Shown piece after piece: positions 51,322 to 59,090 of a DNA stretch of 64,000 nucleotides. The notes under the pieces were generated by a model. It was not told the DNA's origin. It worked only from the letters and a program-made list of their open reading frames with translations, and did no database searches. Positions within the stretch are counted from its first letter, which is position 1, and every line of letters starts with the position of its first letter. This stretch comes from Mitsuaria chitosanitabida ATCC BAA-476 = NBRC 102408 (GTDB taxonomy: Bacteria > Pseudomonadota > Gammaproteobacteria > Burkholderiales > Burkholderiaceae_C): positions 62,001 to 126,000 of the forward strand of contig NZ_BCYP01000036.1 of assembly GCF_001598255.1 (NCBI RefSeq). Direction: 5' to 3'. The translations under genes and the position numbers were made by a program.

Positions 51322-52426
51322 TCACACGCCCTGCTTCAGGGACGCCGTGATGAACGCGTCGAGGTCGCCGTCCAGCACCTTCTGGGTGTTGGAGATCTCG
51401 ACGTTGGTGCGCAGGTCCTTGATGCGGCTCTGGTCCAGCACGTACGAGCGGATCTGGTGGCCCCAGCCCACGTCGGTCTTGCTGTCCTCGAGCTTCTGCT
51501 GCTCGGCCTGGCGCTTCTTCATCTCGTGGTCGTACAGACGCGAGCGCAGGCGCTTCCAGGCGACGTCTCGGTTGCTGTGCTGGCTGCGGCCGTCCTGGCA
51601 CTGCACCACGATGCCGGTCGGGATGTGGGTCAGGCGCACCGCCGAGTCGGTCTTGTTGATGTGCTGACCACCGGCGCCGGACGCGCGGTAGGTGTCGGTG
51701 CGGACGTCCGACGGGTTGATGTCGATCTCGATCGAATCATCCACTTCCGGGTACACGAACAGCGAGGCGAAGCTGGTGTGGCGGCCGCCGGAGGAGTCGA
51801 ACGGGCTCTTGCGGACCAGACGGTGCACGCCGGACTCGGTGCGCAGCAGACCGAAGGCGTACTCGCCCTCGACCTTGATGGTGGCGCTCTTGATGCCGGC
51901 GACCTCGTCGTCGGTCTGTTCCTCGACCTCGGCCTTGAAGCCCTTGCGCTCACAGTACTTCAGGTACTGGCGCAGCAGCATGCCGGCCCAGTCGCAGGCC
52001 TCGGTGCCGCCGGCGCCGGCCTGGATGTCGATGAAGCAGTTGCTCGGGTCGGCCGGGTTGTTGAACATCCGGCGGAACTCGAGTTCCTCGACCATCTCGG
52101 TGAGCTTGGCCGAGTCGGCCTCGATGGTCTGCAGGCCGACGATGTCGTTCTCTTCCTTCGACATCTCGTAGAGCTCGAGGTTGTCGGAGAGATTCGACGT
52201 CAGGTGGTTGATGGTCTCGACGACCTTGTCGAGGGTGCGCTTCTCCTTGCCCAGTTCCTGGGCGCGCTTGGGGTCGTTCCAGACGTTGGGGTTCTCGAGA
52301 GCCGCGTTGACCTCGTTCAACCGCAGGGATTTGCGGTCGTAGTCAAAGGTACCCCCGGAGCGCGTCAGTACGCGCTTGCAGATCGGCCAGAGCGGTGCCG
52401 ATCGCGTTGATTTGCTCGATGTCCAT
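51322..52426 (-). CDS. prfB: Peptide chain release factor 2, with programmed +1 frameshift
   Basis: RF2 terminates translation at UGA/UAA. The reading frame is broken as in most bacteria: ATG 52426 opens 27 codons ending CGG-GGG-TAC-CTT, then TGA at 52343-52345 in frame 0. A +1 slip (skipping T52345) continues as GAC-TAC-GAC to 51322, giving 367 residues in all. The G-rich CGGGGG acts as the internal Shine-Dalgarno stimulator. Downstream motifs: SPF anticodon-like tripeptide in VRKSPFDSS and the catalytic GGQ in [10 protein letters not shown]. The frameshift lets RF2 limit its own synthesis. Confidence 0.97.
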
Positions 52427-52521
52427 GGTGTGTTCTTAGACGACGGTGCGACCCCCCGGCGGGCGGTCGAAACCGGGTATTTTCTCATGGCGCCACGGGG
52501 CGCCTCCCCAACAATGGCGGG

Positions 52522-52842
52522 ATGGCCTCCGAGACCCCCGTTCCCCGCGCCGCCAGGCGCTTCCCGCGCGGCACCTGGCGCCTCACGGCGGCCCTGCTGG
52601 CGGTGTGGGCGCTGGTGACCTTCGGGGTGGCCTACTTCGCCCGCGCGCTGTCGTTCGAGTTCTTCGGCTGGCCGTTCAGCTTCTGGGTCGGCTCGCAGGG
52701 CGCGCTGATCGTCTACGTGCTGATCGTGGTCGTCTACGCCGGGGTCATGAACCGGCGGGAGGCGGAGGCGCGGGAGCTGCCACCGGACCTCTCCGCCCAG
52801 CCCGAGCGCGCCGATCGCGGCGGTCGGATCTCGGGCTTCTGA
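52522..52842 (+). CDS. DUF4212 small membrane protein (orphan symporter subunit)
   Basis: 106-residue protein with two spans ([36 protein letters not shown]) and the DUF4212 signature [15 protein letters not shown]. Such proteins are normally encoded just before a large sodium:solute symporter (acetate/monocarboxylate type) as its small subunit. Here the next gene is on the opposite strand, so the partner is missing locally. Confidence 0.87.
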   Translation: MASETPVPRAARRFPRGTWRLTAALLAVWALVTFGVAYFARALSFEFFGWPFSFWVGSQGALIVYVLIVVVYAGVMNRREAEARELPPDLSAQPERADRGGRISGF

Positions 52843-52882
52843 TCCGGCGCGTCCGGACCGGGGCGCTGTCGTCAGCCGGCAG

Positions 52883-53761
52883 TCAGCCGGCGTTCGCGAA
52901 CTTGGCGGCGGCCAGTTGACCTTGCAGGTCCGAGACCTGGGCGCGCAGCGCGACGTTCTCTTCCTGCAGCGCCTTGACCTGCGCGCGCAGCAGCGCGACG
53001 GCCGGATCCTGCTCCAGCTCGCCGTCCTCGTTGACGGGGACGTCCAGCACGGCGACCGCGGCCTCGGCGACCGCGTCGCCGGCGGCCTTCTTGCCGACCT
53101 TGGATTCGCGCACCCGCTTCGCGGCCTGGCGCAGCTCCTTCTTGCCGCCGGCGGCGGCGGCGGCCTGCTCCTCGGCGGGCAGCTCGGCGATGACGGCGGC
53201 GGCGCTGATGGAGACCTCGCCCGACTTCACCGCGGCGACCAGCTCCGGCGCGGCGGCCTTCTGGATCTTCTCGATCTGGCCGACGGTCGCGCTGCTGATG
53301 CGCGCGGCGCGGGCGATGGCCTCGCGGCTCTTGAGCGGCGGCGCGGCGGGGACGGCGGCGTCACTGGCGTTGGCCGGGGCCTCGATCGCCGCGGCGGTCG
53401 CGTCGGGCGTGGGGTCGTCCAGCACGGCCAGGCGGCGGGCTTCCATGATCTCCTTCTTGCGCAGCGCGAGCACGCCGCGCTGGAAGTCCGAGACGCTGCG
53501 GCGGCCCAGGTGCTGGTCGATCATCCACAGGTGCACGTCCTCCATGGACTTGAAGCGCGTGTTCTGGATGGTCTGGAAGGGCAGGCCGTGCTTGGTGCAG
53601 ATGCTGTGGCGGTTGTGGCCGTCGATCAGGATGTCGCCCCACAGCACCAGCGCGTCGCGGCAGCCCTCGGCGAGGATGCTGCGCTCCAGCGAGGCGTACT
53701 CGTCCTCGGTCAGGGGATCGATGTAGGCCTTGAGTTCTTCGGTGACGATGATGTTTTCCAT
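52883..53761 (-). CDS. ParB-like nuclease-domain protein
   Basis: 292-residue protein. Residues 1-100 look like a ParB/Srx N-domain ([37 protein letters not shown]). The middle is Ala-rich and helical with an HTH-like [19 protein letters not shown], and the C-terminal 35 residues form a coiled coil ([20 protein letters not shown]). Similar proteins in Burkholderiales are labelled plasmid replication/partition related. No parA partner is adjacent, so it is an orphan regulator or DNA-binding protein. Start 53761 lacks a clear ribosome site. Confidence 0.8.
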   Translation of the reverse strand: MENIIVTEELKAYIDPLTEDEYASLERSILAEGCRDALVLWGDILIDGHNRHSICTKHGLPFQTIQNTRFKSMEDVHLWMIDQHLGRRSVSDFQRGVLALRKKEIMEARRLAVLDDPTPDATAAAIEAPANASDAAVPAAPPLKSREAIARAARISSATVGQIEKIQKAAAPELVAAVKSGEVSISAAAVIAELPAEEQAAAAAGGKKELRQAAKRVRESKVGKKAAGDAVAEAAVAVLDVPVNEDGELEQDPAVALLRAQVKALQEENVALRAQVSDLQGQLAAAKFANAG

Positions 53762-53952
53762 GGGGACGACGGCAGCAGCGGGGGCAGGAACGACGGAGGG
53801 CGACGCGCGACGCGGCCCGGCGAGCGGGCGCAGGTCGCGCAGGCGACGGACGTCGCCGGAAAAGGGCGGCATTCTGCCCAATCCGCGGCGCTAAGCTGGC
53901 GCACCCCGACCTCGGCGGTCGGATTTCCACGATTTCCGGGACCTTCCCCGCG

Positions 53953-54483
53953 ATGACCGCGACTCCTTCCTCCTCCACCACGACCGGCGCGTCCGGCGCC
54001 TCGGCCCCTGACGCATCGGGCGCGGACGCGCTCGCCACGGGCTGGGACTATCCGACGCCGCACTGCCTCGCGGTCAGCCCGCGCGCCGAGGACATCGACG
54101 GACTCAACCACACCAACAACGCGGTCTACGTCCGCTGGTGCGAGCAGGTGGGGTGGTCGCACTCGGTGGCGCTGGGGTTGGACCTGGACGACTACCGGCG
54201 GCTCGACCGCGCGATGGCGATCCGCCATGGCGGCTACGACTACCTGCTGCCCTCGTTCGAGGGCGAGGCGCTGGTGCTCGGGACCTGGCTGACGGCGGGG
54301 GACGGGAAGCTGTCGATGGAGCGGCGATTCCAGCTGCGCCGCCTGAGCGACGGACAGACGCTGATGCGCGGCAAGTGGGACCTCGTCTGCATCGACATCA
54401 GTGGCGGGCGGCCGAAGCGGATGCCGGCGGAGTTCATCGAGGCGTATCAGGCGGCGGTGGTGAGCCGGGCCACCACGGCCTGA
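53953..54483 (+). CDS. Hotdog-fold acyl-CoA thioesterase
   Basis: 176-residue 4HBT-type thioesterase hydrolysing acyl-CoA. The active-site helix region DIDGLNHTNNAVYVRWCEQV near residue 47 has the Asp/Asn-His pattern of YbgC/FadM relatives. The N-terminal 25 residues are a Ser/Thr/Ala-rich extension. Monocistronic, convergent with the hydrolase gene; the stop codons are only seven bases apart. Substrate unknown. Confidence 0.86.
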   Translation: MTATPSSSTTTGASGASAPDASGADALATGWDYPTPHCLAVSPRAEDIDGLNHTNNAVYVRWCEQVGWSHSVALGLDLDDYRRLDRAMAIRHGGYDYLLPSFEGEALVLGTWLTAGDGKLSMERRFQLRRLSDGQTLMRGKWDLVCIDISGGRPKRMPAEFIEAYQAAVVSRATTA

Positions 54484-54489
54484 GTCCGC

Positions 54490-55407
54490 TCAGCCCAGGA
54501 ATTCCTGGACGGCGCGGGCGAGGGCCTCGGGCTGGTCGTGGTGCATCATGTGCGCCGCTTGCTGGAGCGTGACGCGTTGGAGGTCCTTCACGACGCTCAA
54601 GCGGGTGTCGAAGTCCTCGCGCGGATAGCGGTCGCCCCACCATTGCGAGAGGCGCGTCTCGCTGCCCTCGACCCACAGCGTCGGCGCGGTGATCGCGGAC
54701 CAGCAGGCGAGGGCCTCGGCCTTGCGGTACAGCACGGGGTTGGTCCGCTTGTGTGCGGGGTCGCCGAGGATGTGCCAGCGGCCGTCCTCCGCCTGCCTCG
54801 ACCAGCGCGGCGCGAGCCAGCGGGCCTTGTCGGCGCTCAGGCGCGGGTTGGTCTTCATGAGCCGCTGCGCGACGCCCTCGACGTCGTCGTAGGTCTTGAG
54901 CTGCTGCGGGGTCTTGAGCTCGTCCAGCCAGCTGGCGAGCCGGCCCGGCGCCATGTCGGACGTGGTCTCGGGGAGGCCGAAGCCCTCGAGGTTCACCAGC
55001 TTGCGCAGCCGTTCGGGGCGCACGCCGGCGTAGCTCATCGCGATGTTGCCGCCCATGCTGTGGCCGACGAGGTCGACCGGCGCATCCGGGCTGACCGCAT
55101 CGAGCAGCGCGTCGAGATCGCCGAGGTAGTCGGGGAACCAGTAGGAATCGCCGCCGTTGCCGTCGGTGAGGCCGAAACCGCGCCAGTCGATGGCGACGGC
55201 GCTGCGATCCTCGTGGAAGGCGTCGATCATGAACTGGAACGAGGCGCCGACGTCCATCCAGCCGTGGACCATCACCAGCAGCGGCCGCGTGCCGTCCGGC
55301 GGCGGGCCCCAGCGCAGCAGGTGGTAGCGAAGGCCGCGCAGGGTGAGGAACTCGCTGCGGGGCGCGCGGCGGACGGTGTAGTCGGCGGAGGAGGGGGCAG
55401 GGCTCAT
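54490..55407 (-). CDS. Alpha/beta hydrolase
   Basis: 305-residue hydrolase with lid. Oxyanion block VMVHGWMDVGASFQF near residue 46, elbow DLVGHSMGGN with Ser near 116, acid in PTLWVEGSE and His in QQAAHMMHHDQ. Probable esterase; epoxide or haloalkane hydrolase roles are not supported by specific motifs. ATG 55407 is the best start. Upstream lies a REP-like inverted pair. Confidence 0.87.
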   Translation of the reverse strand: MSPAPSSADYTVRRAPRSEFLTLRGLRYHLLRWGPPPDGTRPLLVMVHGWMDVGASFQFMIDAFHEDRSAVAIDWRGFGLTDGNGGDSYWFPDYLGDLDALLDAVSPDAPVDLVGHSMGGNIAMSYAGVRPERLRKLVNLEGFGLPETTSDMAPGRLASWLDELKTPQQLKTYDDVEGVAQRLMKTNPRLSADKARWLAPRWSRQAEDGRWHILGDPAHKRTNPVLYRKAEALACWSAITAPTLWVEGSETRLSQWWGDRYPREDFDTRLSVVKDLQRVTLQQAAHMMHHDQPEALARAVQEFLG

Positions 55408-55490
55408 GGATGAGCACTGTAGGGCGGAGCAGGGGAAAACGCTTTCGCCATGGAGACAACGGGCGGGCGTATGAAGCGAATGGCCCTTGA

Positions 55491-55531
55491 GCCCCTCGCC
55501 CACGAAGTGGGAGAGGGGTTGGGGTGAGGGC
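55491..55531 (-). repeat. REP-like repeat, copy 2
   Basis: Minus-strand reading of the family: CTCACCCCAACCCCTCTCCC, then a short spacer and GGGCGAGGGGC. It is the left arm of an inverted pair with copy 3, 80 bp apart. The outer flank GTGAGGGCCGTGGCAC is repeated near copy 5. Confidence 0.8.
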
Positions 55532-55611
55532 CGTGGCACACCAGAGCCCCAGAGCCCGGCGGTCTCGCGGATCCGCGCTCCCCACCGATTTCGCGCTCGC
55601 TGCCTGCACCG

Positions 55612-55650
55612 GCCCTCACCCCAACCCCTCTCCCGCAAGCGGGCGAGGGG
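55612..55650 (+). repeat. REP-like repeat, copy 3
   Basis: GCCCTCACCCCAACCCCTCT followed by CCCGCAAGCGGGCGAGGGG. Right arm of the inverted pair with copy 2. Together the pair fills the 312-bp gap between the hydrolase and acetyltransferase genes. Confidence 0.8.
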
Positions 55651-55719
55651 CAGCGCAGGGCGTTCTCGTCGCGGGTGTACCCTCCGCGCCGACCGATCTC
55701 TGCCAAACCCCCGCCGACC

Positions 55720-56217
55720 ATGTCCACCCCCTACACCCTGCGCCCCGCCCGTCCCGCCGACGTCCCTGCCATCGTCGGGCTGATCGGCGAGCTCGCCGAC
55801 TTCGAGAACCTGTCGCATCTGATGGAAGTCACGCCGGAGAAGCTGCATCCGCATCTCTTCGGCGAGCGTCCCGTTGCCGAGGCCATGGTCGCCGAGCACG
55901 AGAGCGGCACCGTCGTCGCCTTCGCGCTCACCTTCGTCAACTTCTCGACCTTCCTCGCCAAGCCCGGCCTCTACCTCGAGGACCTCTACGTCCAGCCCGC
56001 CCATCGCGGCGCGCGACTCGGCACCCGCCTGCTGACCCGCCTCGCGGAGGTCGCCGTCGAGCGCGGCTATGGCCGCTTCGAGTGGTGCGTGCTGGACTGG
56101 AACGAGAACGCCATCCGCTTCTACGAGAAGATGGGCGCGACGATCATGCCGGACTGGCGCCTGTGCCGCGTCACCGGCGAATCGCTCGCCCAGTTGGGCG
56201 AGCGCGCCGGCGACTGA
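55720..56217 (+). CDS. GNAT-family N-acetyltransferase
   Basis: 165-residue GNAT enzyme of the diamine-acetyltransferase-like type. Acetyl-CoA loop RGARLGTRLLTRLAEVAVER near residue 103, preceded by LYLEDLYVQPAHRG, and followed by VLDWNENAIRFYEKMGA. Transfers acetyl from acetyl-CoA to an amine; acceptor not known. ATG 55720 aligns with the usual start. Six bases after its stop is the stop of a convergent MFS gene. Confidence 0.88.
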   Translation: MSTPYTLRPARPADVPAIVGLIGELADFENLSHLMEVTPEKLHPHLFGERPVAEAMVAEHESGTVVAFALTFVNFSTFLAKPGLYLEDLYVQPAHRGARLGTRLLTRLAEVAVERGYGRFEWCVLDWNENAIRFYEKMGATIMPDWRLCRVTGESLAQLGERAGD

Positions 56218-56223
56218 TCACGC

Positions 56224-57432
56224 TCAGCTCGCGCCGCCGATCGTGCGGTCCCGCCCCGCCAGCACGCCGCAGACGCCCATCACCACGGACATCGCGGCCG
56301 CGATCAGCAGCACGCCGGTCCACGAGCCGATCGCGTCGTGCAGCCATCCGGCCGCCGACGGACCGCCCGCCGCGAGCAGATAGCCCACGCATTGCGCCAT
56401 GCCCGACAGCGTGGCCGCCTGCTGCGGGCTGCGGGTCCTCAAGCCCATGAAGATCAAGGCCAGCACGAAAGTGCCGCCCGACGCGAAGCCGAACATCGCC
56501 GCCCACAGCGTCGCCGCGGCGGGCCACAAGGCCAGGCCCAGCAGGCCCAGGCCGAGCAGGGCGCTCAGCAGCGCGGCGATCAGCTTCTGATCCTTGAAGC
56601 GCCCGATCAGCGGCCCGAGGAACAGCCCCGGCACCGCCGTCGCCAGCTGCATCACGCCGTGCAGCGAGCCGGCCGTCGTGGCGGACAGTCCGGCCGCGGT
56701 CAGGATGGTCGGCAGCCAGGCGATGACCAGGTAGTACAGCAGCGAGTTCGTGCCGATGAACAGCGTCACCTGCCACGCGATCGCCGAGTGCCACACCGGT
56801 CCGCCGTGCGGCGCGGACGCGGTGCCGGGCGCCGGCGCGCTGCGTTGCGACAGCTGCCGGCTCCACACGAGCGCGGCCAGCACCGGCAGCACCAGCGCCA
56901 TGCCCAGCGCCATCTGCCAGCCGGCGTGCGCCGCGACCGGCACCGCCGCCGCCGACATCAGCGCGGCCGAGACCCCCATCGTCAGCGCGCAGGCGCCGGT
57001 GATGGTCGCCACCCGGGCGGGGAAGTCGCGCTTGACCAGGCTGGGCAGCAGCACGTTGCCGACGGCGATGCCCACGCCGATCACCGCGGTCCCGAGGTAC
57101 AGGCACCACGCCAGCCCCGCCGAGCGCAGCAGCACGCCGCCGGCGATCAGCAGCAAGGACGCAAAGAGCGAGCGCTCCAGTCCGTACTCCCGTGCGAAGA
57201 GCGCCGCGAACGGCGACACGATGCCAAAGGCCAGCAGCGGCAGCGTGGTCAGCAGGCCGGCCTCGGCGGGCGACAGCGCGAAGGCCTCGCGCAACTGGCC
57301 CAGCACCGGCGCCACGCCGGTGACCGGGCCGCGAAAGTTGGTCGCGACCAGCAGCAGGCCGATGAGCAGCAGGGCGGTGCGAGGGGCGGCGGGAAACTCG
57401 GAAAGGGATCGGTCGGCCAGATCGGAACTCAC
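56224..57432 (-). CDS. CynX/NimT-family MFS transporter
   Basis: 402-residue carrier, twelve spans, with the CynX/NimT start RTALLLIGLLLVATNFRGPV near residue 18 and FAREYGLERSLFA in the first cytoplasmic loop. E. coli members handle cyanate or export 2-nitroimidazole (NimT/YeaN). Divergent, 101 bp apart, from an AraC-type gene, exactly the nimR-nimT layout. Probably an efflux pump induced by its neighbour. Confidence 0.88.
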   Translation of the reverse strand: MSSDLADRSLSEFPAAPRTALLLIGLLLVATNFRGPVTGVAPVLGQLREAFALSPAEAGLLTTLPLLAFGIVSPFAALFAREYGLERSLFASLLLIAGGVLLRSAGLAWCLYLGTAVIGVGIAVGNVLLPSLVKRDFPARVATITGACALTMGVSAALMSAAAVPVAAHAGWQMALGMALVLPVLAALVWSRQLSQRSAPAPGTASAPHGGPVWHSAIAWQVTLFIGTNSLLYYLVIAWLPTILTAAGLSATTAGSLHGVMQLATAVPGLFLGPLIGRFKDQKLIAALLSALLGLGLLGLALWPAAATLWAAMFGFASGGTFVLALIFMGLRTRSPQQAATLSGMAQCVGYLLAAGGPSAAGWLHDAIGSWTGVLLIAAAMSVVMGVCGVLAGRDRTIGGAS

Positions 57433-57533
57433 GGCACGGCTCCAGGAGACGGTGATGGGGAGGTGTGAAGTTACCGGGAAGCGCCTCGGCTGAATTTGGA
57501 TAATCTGACGCCTGATCGCTGAATCCGGCCAAG

Positions 57534-58346
57534 ATGCAGAAGACCTCCCGAACCCGCCAGCTCGACGCCGTCCTCGCCGGCTTCGACGAGCGCCATGTGC
57601 GCAGCCTGGTCGCGGGCTGGCGACTGGATGCGGGCGAGCAGAAGAGCGAGGTGCCGGTGCATGCGCATCGGCTGGGCCAACTGGTCTTCGCGGCCAGCGG
57701 GGGCGTCACCTGCGAGGCGCCCGATGCGGTGTGGATCGCGCCGCCGCTGCGGGCGATCTGGATCCCGTCGCAGACACCGCACAGCGTGCGCGCCACCGCG
57801 CGCGCGCAGCTCTGCTACCTGTTCGTCCAGCCCGGCGCGGTGCGCCTGCCCGAGCGCTGCTGCGCGCTGGAGCTCTCGCCGCTGGTGCGGGAGCTGATCC
57901 TCGACATGGCCGAGCAGCCCTGGGACTACGAGTCCGACGGCCCCGTGGGGCGCAAGGCGCTGGTGCTGCTGGACGAGCTGGCGCGGATGCCGGTCGAGGG
58001 CCTGCACGTGCCGACCTCGGAGGATCCGCGCATGCGACGCATCGCGAAGCTGCTGGCCGACGATCCCTCGGATCGGCGCACGCTGGCCGCATGGGGCGAT
58101 CTGGTCGCGATGAGCGAGCGATCCCTCGCGCGGCTGGTCCGGCGCGAGACCGGCCTGACCTTCGGGCGCTGGCGGCAGCAGCTGCACCTGGTGACCGCGA
58201 TGCGGCTGCTGGCCGACGGCGTGCCGGTGCAGCGCGTGTCGGAACAGCTCGGCTACGAGTCGGTCACGGCCTTCATCACGATGTTCAAGAAGGCCGTCGG
58301 CAAGCCGCCGGCGCGCTTCTTCGCGGATCTGGCCGCGCCGCGCTGA
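57534..58346 (+). CDS. AraC-family regulator (NimR-like)
   Basis: 270 residues: N-terminal cupin-like sensor (about 20-130, with WIPSQTPHSVRATARAQL) and a C-terminal AraC double HTH (MSERSLARLVRRETGLTFGR; VQRVSEQLGYESVTAFITMF). Divergent from the CynX/NimT carrier, suggesting control of that efflux gene. Followed by two REP-like repeats. Confidence 0.9.
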   Translation: MQKTSRTRQLDAVLAGFDERHVRSLVAGWRLDAGEQKSEVPVHAHRLGQLVFAASGGVTCEAPDAVWIAPPLRAIWIPSQTPHSVRATARAQLCYLFVQPGAVRLPERCCALELSPLVRELILDMAEQPWDYESDGPVGRKALVLLDELARMPVEGLHVPTSEDPRMRRIAKLLADDPSDRRTLAAWGDLVAMSERSLARLVRRETGLTFGRWRQQLHLVTAMRLLADGVPVQRVSEQLGYESVTAFITMFKKAVGKPPARFFADLAAPR

Positions 58347-58369
58347 GCGTCCGGAACCCGCCGCGTGGA

Positions 58370-58410
58370 GCCCCTCTCCCGCTGCGCGGGAGAGGGGTTG
58401 GGGTGAGGGC
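58370..58410 (-). repeat. REP-like repeat, copy 4
   Basis: CCCCTCTCCCGC-TG-CGCGGGAGAGGGG palindrome continuing into TTGGGGTGAGGGC. Orientation as copy 2. Its outer flank (GAGGGCCGATGCACGCAGCG) matches the reverse complement of the flank of copy 3, so the repeat unit is longer than the palindrome. Confidence 0.82.
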
Positions 58411-58471
58411 CGATGCACGCAGCGAGCCCCCCTCGAAGTGGAATCCGGAAAGGCTCTGCGTAGCTTCCACC

Positions 58472-58512
58472 GCCCTCACCCCAACCCCTCTCCCACTTCA
58501 TGGGAGAGGGGC
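58472..58512 (+). repeat. REP-like repeat, copy 5
   Basis: GCCCTCACCCCAACCCCTCT then CCCACTTCATGGGAGAGGGGC. Inverted partner of copy 4, 61 bp apart, repeating the arrangement of copies 2 and 3. A further GTGAGGGCCGTGGCAC block follows at 58530. Confidence 0.82.
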
Positions 58513-58565
58513 TTCATTGCGCCGCGCCGTGTGAGGGCCGTGGCACGCCAGCGCCGACAGCCCGA

Positions 58566-58916
58566 TCACTTCAACCAGTCGTCCAGCAGCGCCGGCGGAC
58601 GGGCGATCAGCGCGCGGTCGCCGTCGATCACGATGGGGCGCTGCATCAGCCTGGGGCGTTCCGCGACGGCGCGCAGCAGCTGCTCGTCGCTGAGCGAGGC
58701 ATCGGCCAGGCCGAGCTCGCGATAGTCGTCCTCACCGTCGCGCAGCATCGCGCGGACCGGGCCGCCCAGCCGGGCGTGCAGCGCCTGGAGCTCAGGCAGC
58801 GAGAGGGGGGTCACGAGGTACTCGACCACCTCGGGCGCGATTCCCCGGGCTTGCAGCAGGGCGAGCGCCTCGCGCGACTTGGAGCAGCGGGGGTTGTGCA
58901 GAAACTTCATGGGCAT
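58566..58916 (-). CDS. Arsenate reductase-like protein (ArsC/glutaredoxin type)
   Basis: 116-residue thioredoxin-fold ArsC-family protein. Active Cys in FLHNPRCSKSREALALL near residue 11; family segments VEYLVTPLSLPELQAL and RPIVIDGDRALIARPPA with conserved Arg follow. It may reduce arsenate with glutathione/glutaredoxin; no arsenite pump or ArsR gene is near, so the role is less sure. ATG 58916 or 58910. Confidence 0.87.
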   Translation of the reverse strand: MPMKFLHNPRCSKSREALALLQARGIAPEVVEYLVTPLSLPELQALHARLGGPVRAMLRDGEDDYRELGLADASLSDEQLLRAVAERPRLMQRPIVIDGDRALIARPPALLDDWLK

Positions 58917-59090
58917 AGTCGGCGAGTGTAGGACGCGCCCCTCGAGCCCCTCGCCCGCGCGGCGCCTCGCCACGGTGCCCGGAGCGCGCCCTTGGTGCAC
59001 GAGCCGGCGCTACGGGCTTTCCATGAAGACCATGCGGGACCCGCTCGCTAGCATCCACGCTCTTGTTCCAGTCCAGGATGGAGAGTCGCC

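Noticed and set aside
55408..55719. Region considered for an insertion-sequence remnant
   Set aside because: There are inverted repeats but no transposase fragment or target duplication. The structure matches paired REP-like elements seen again at 58.4 kb.
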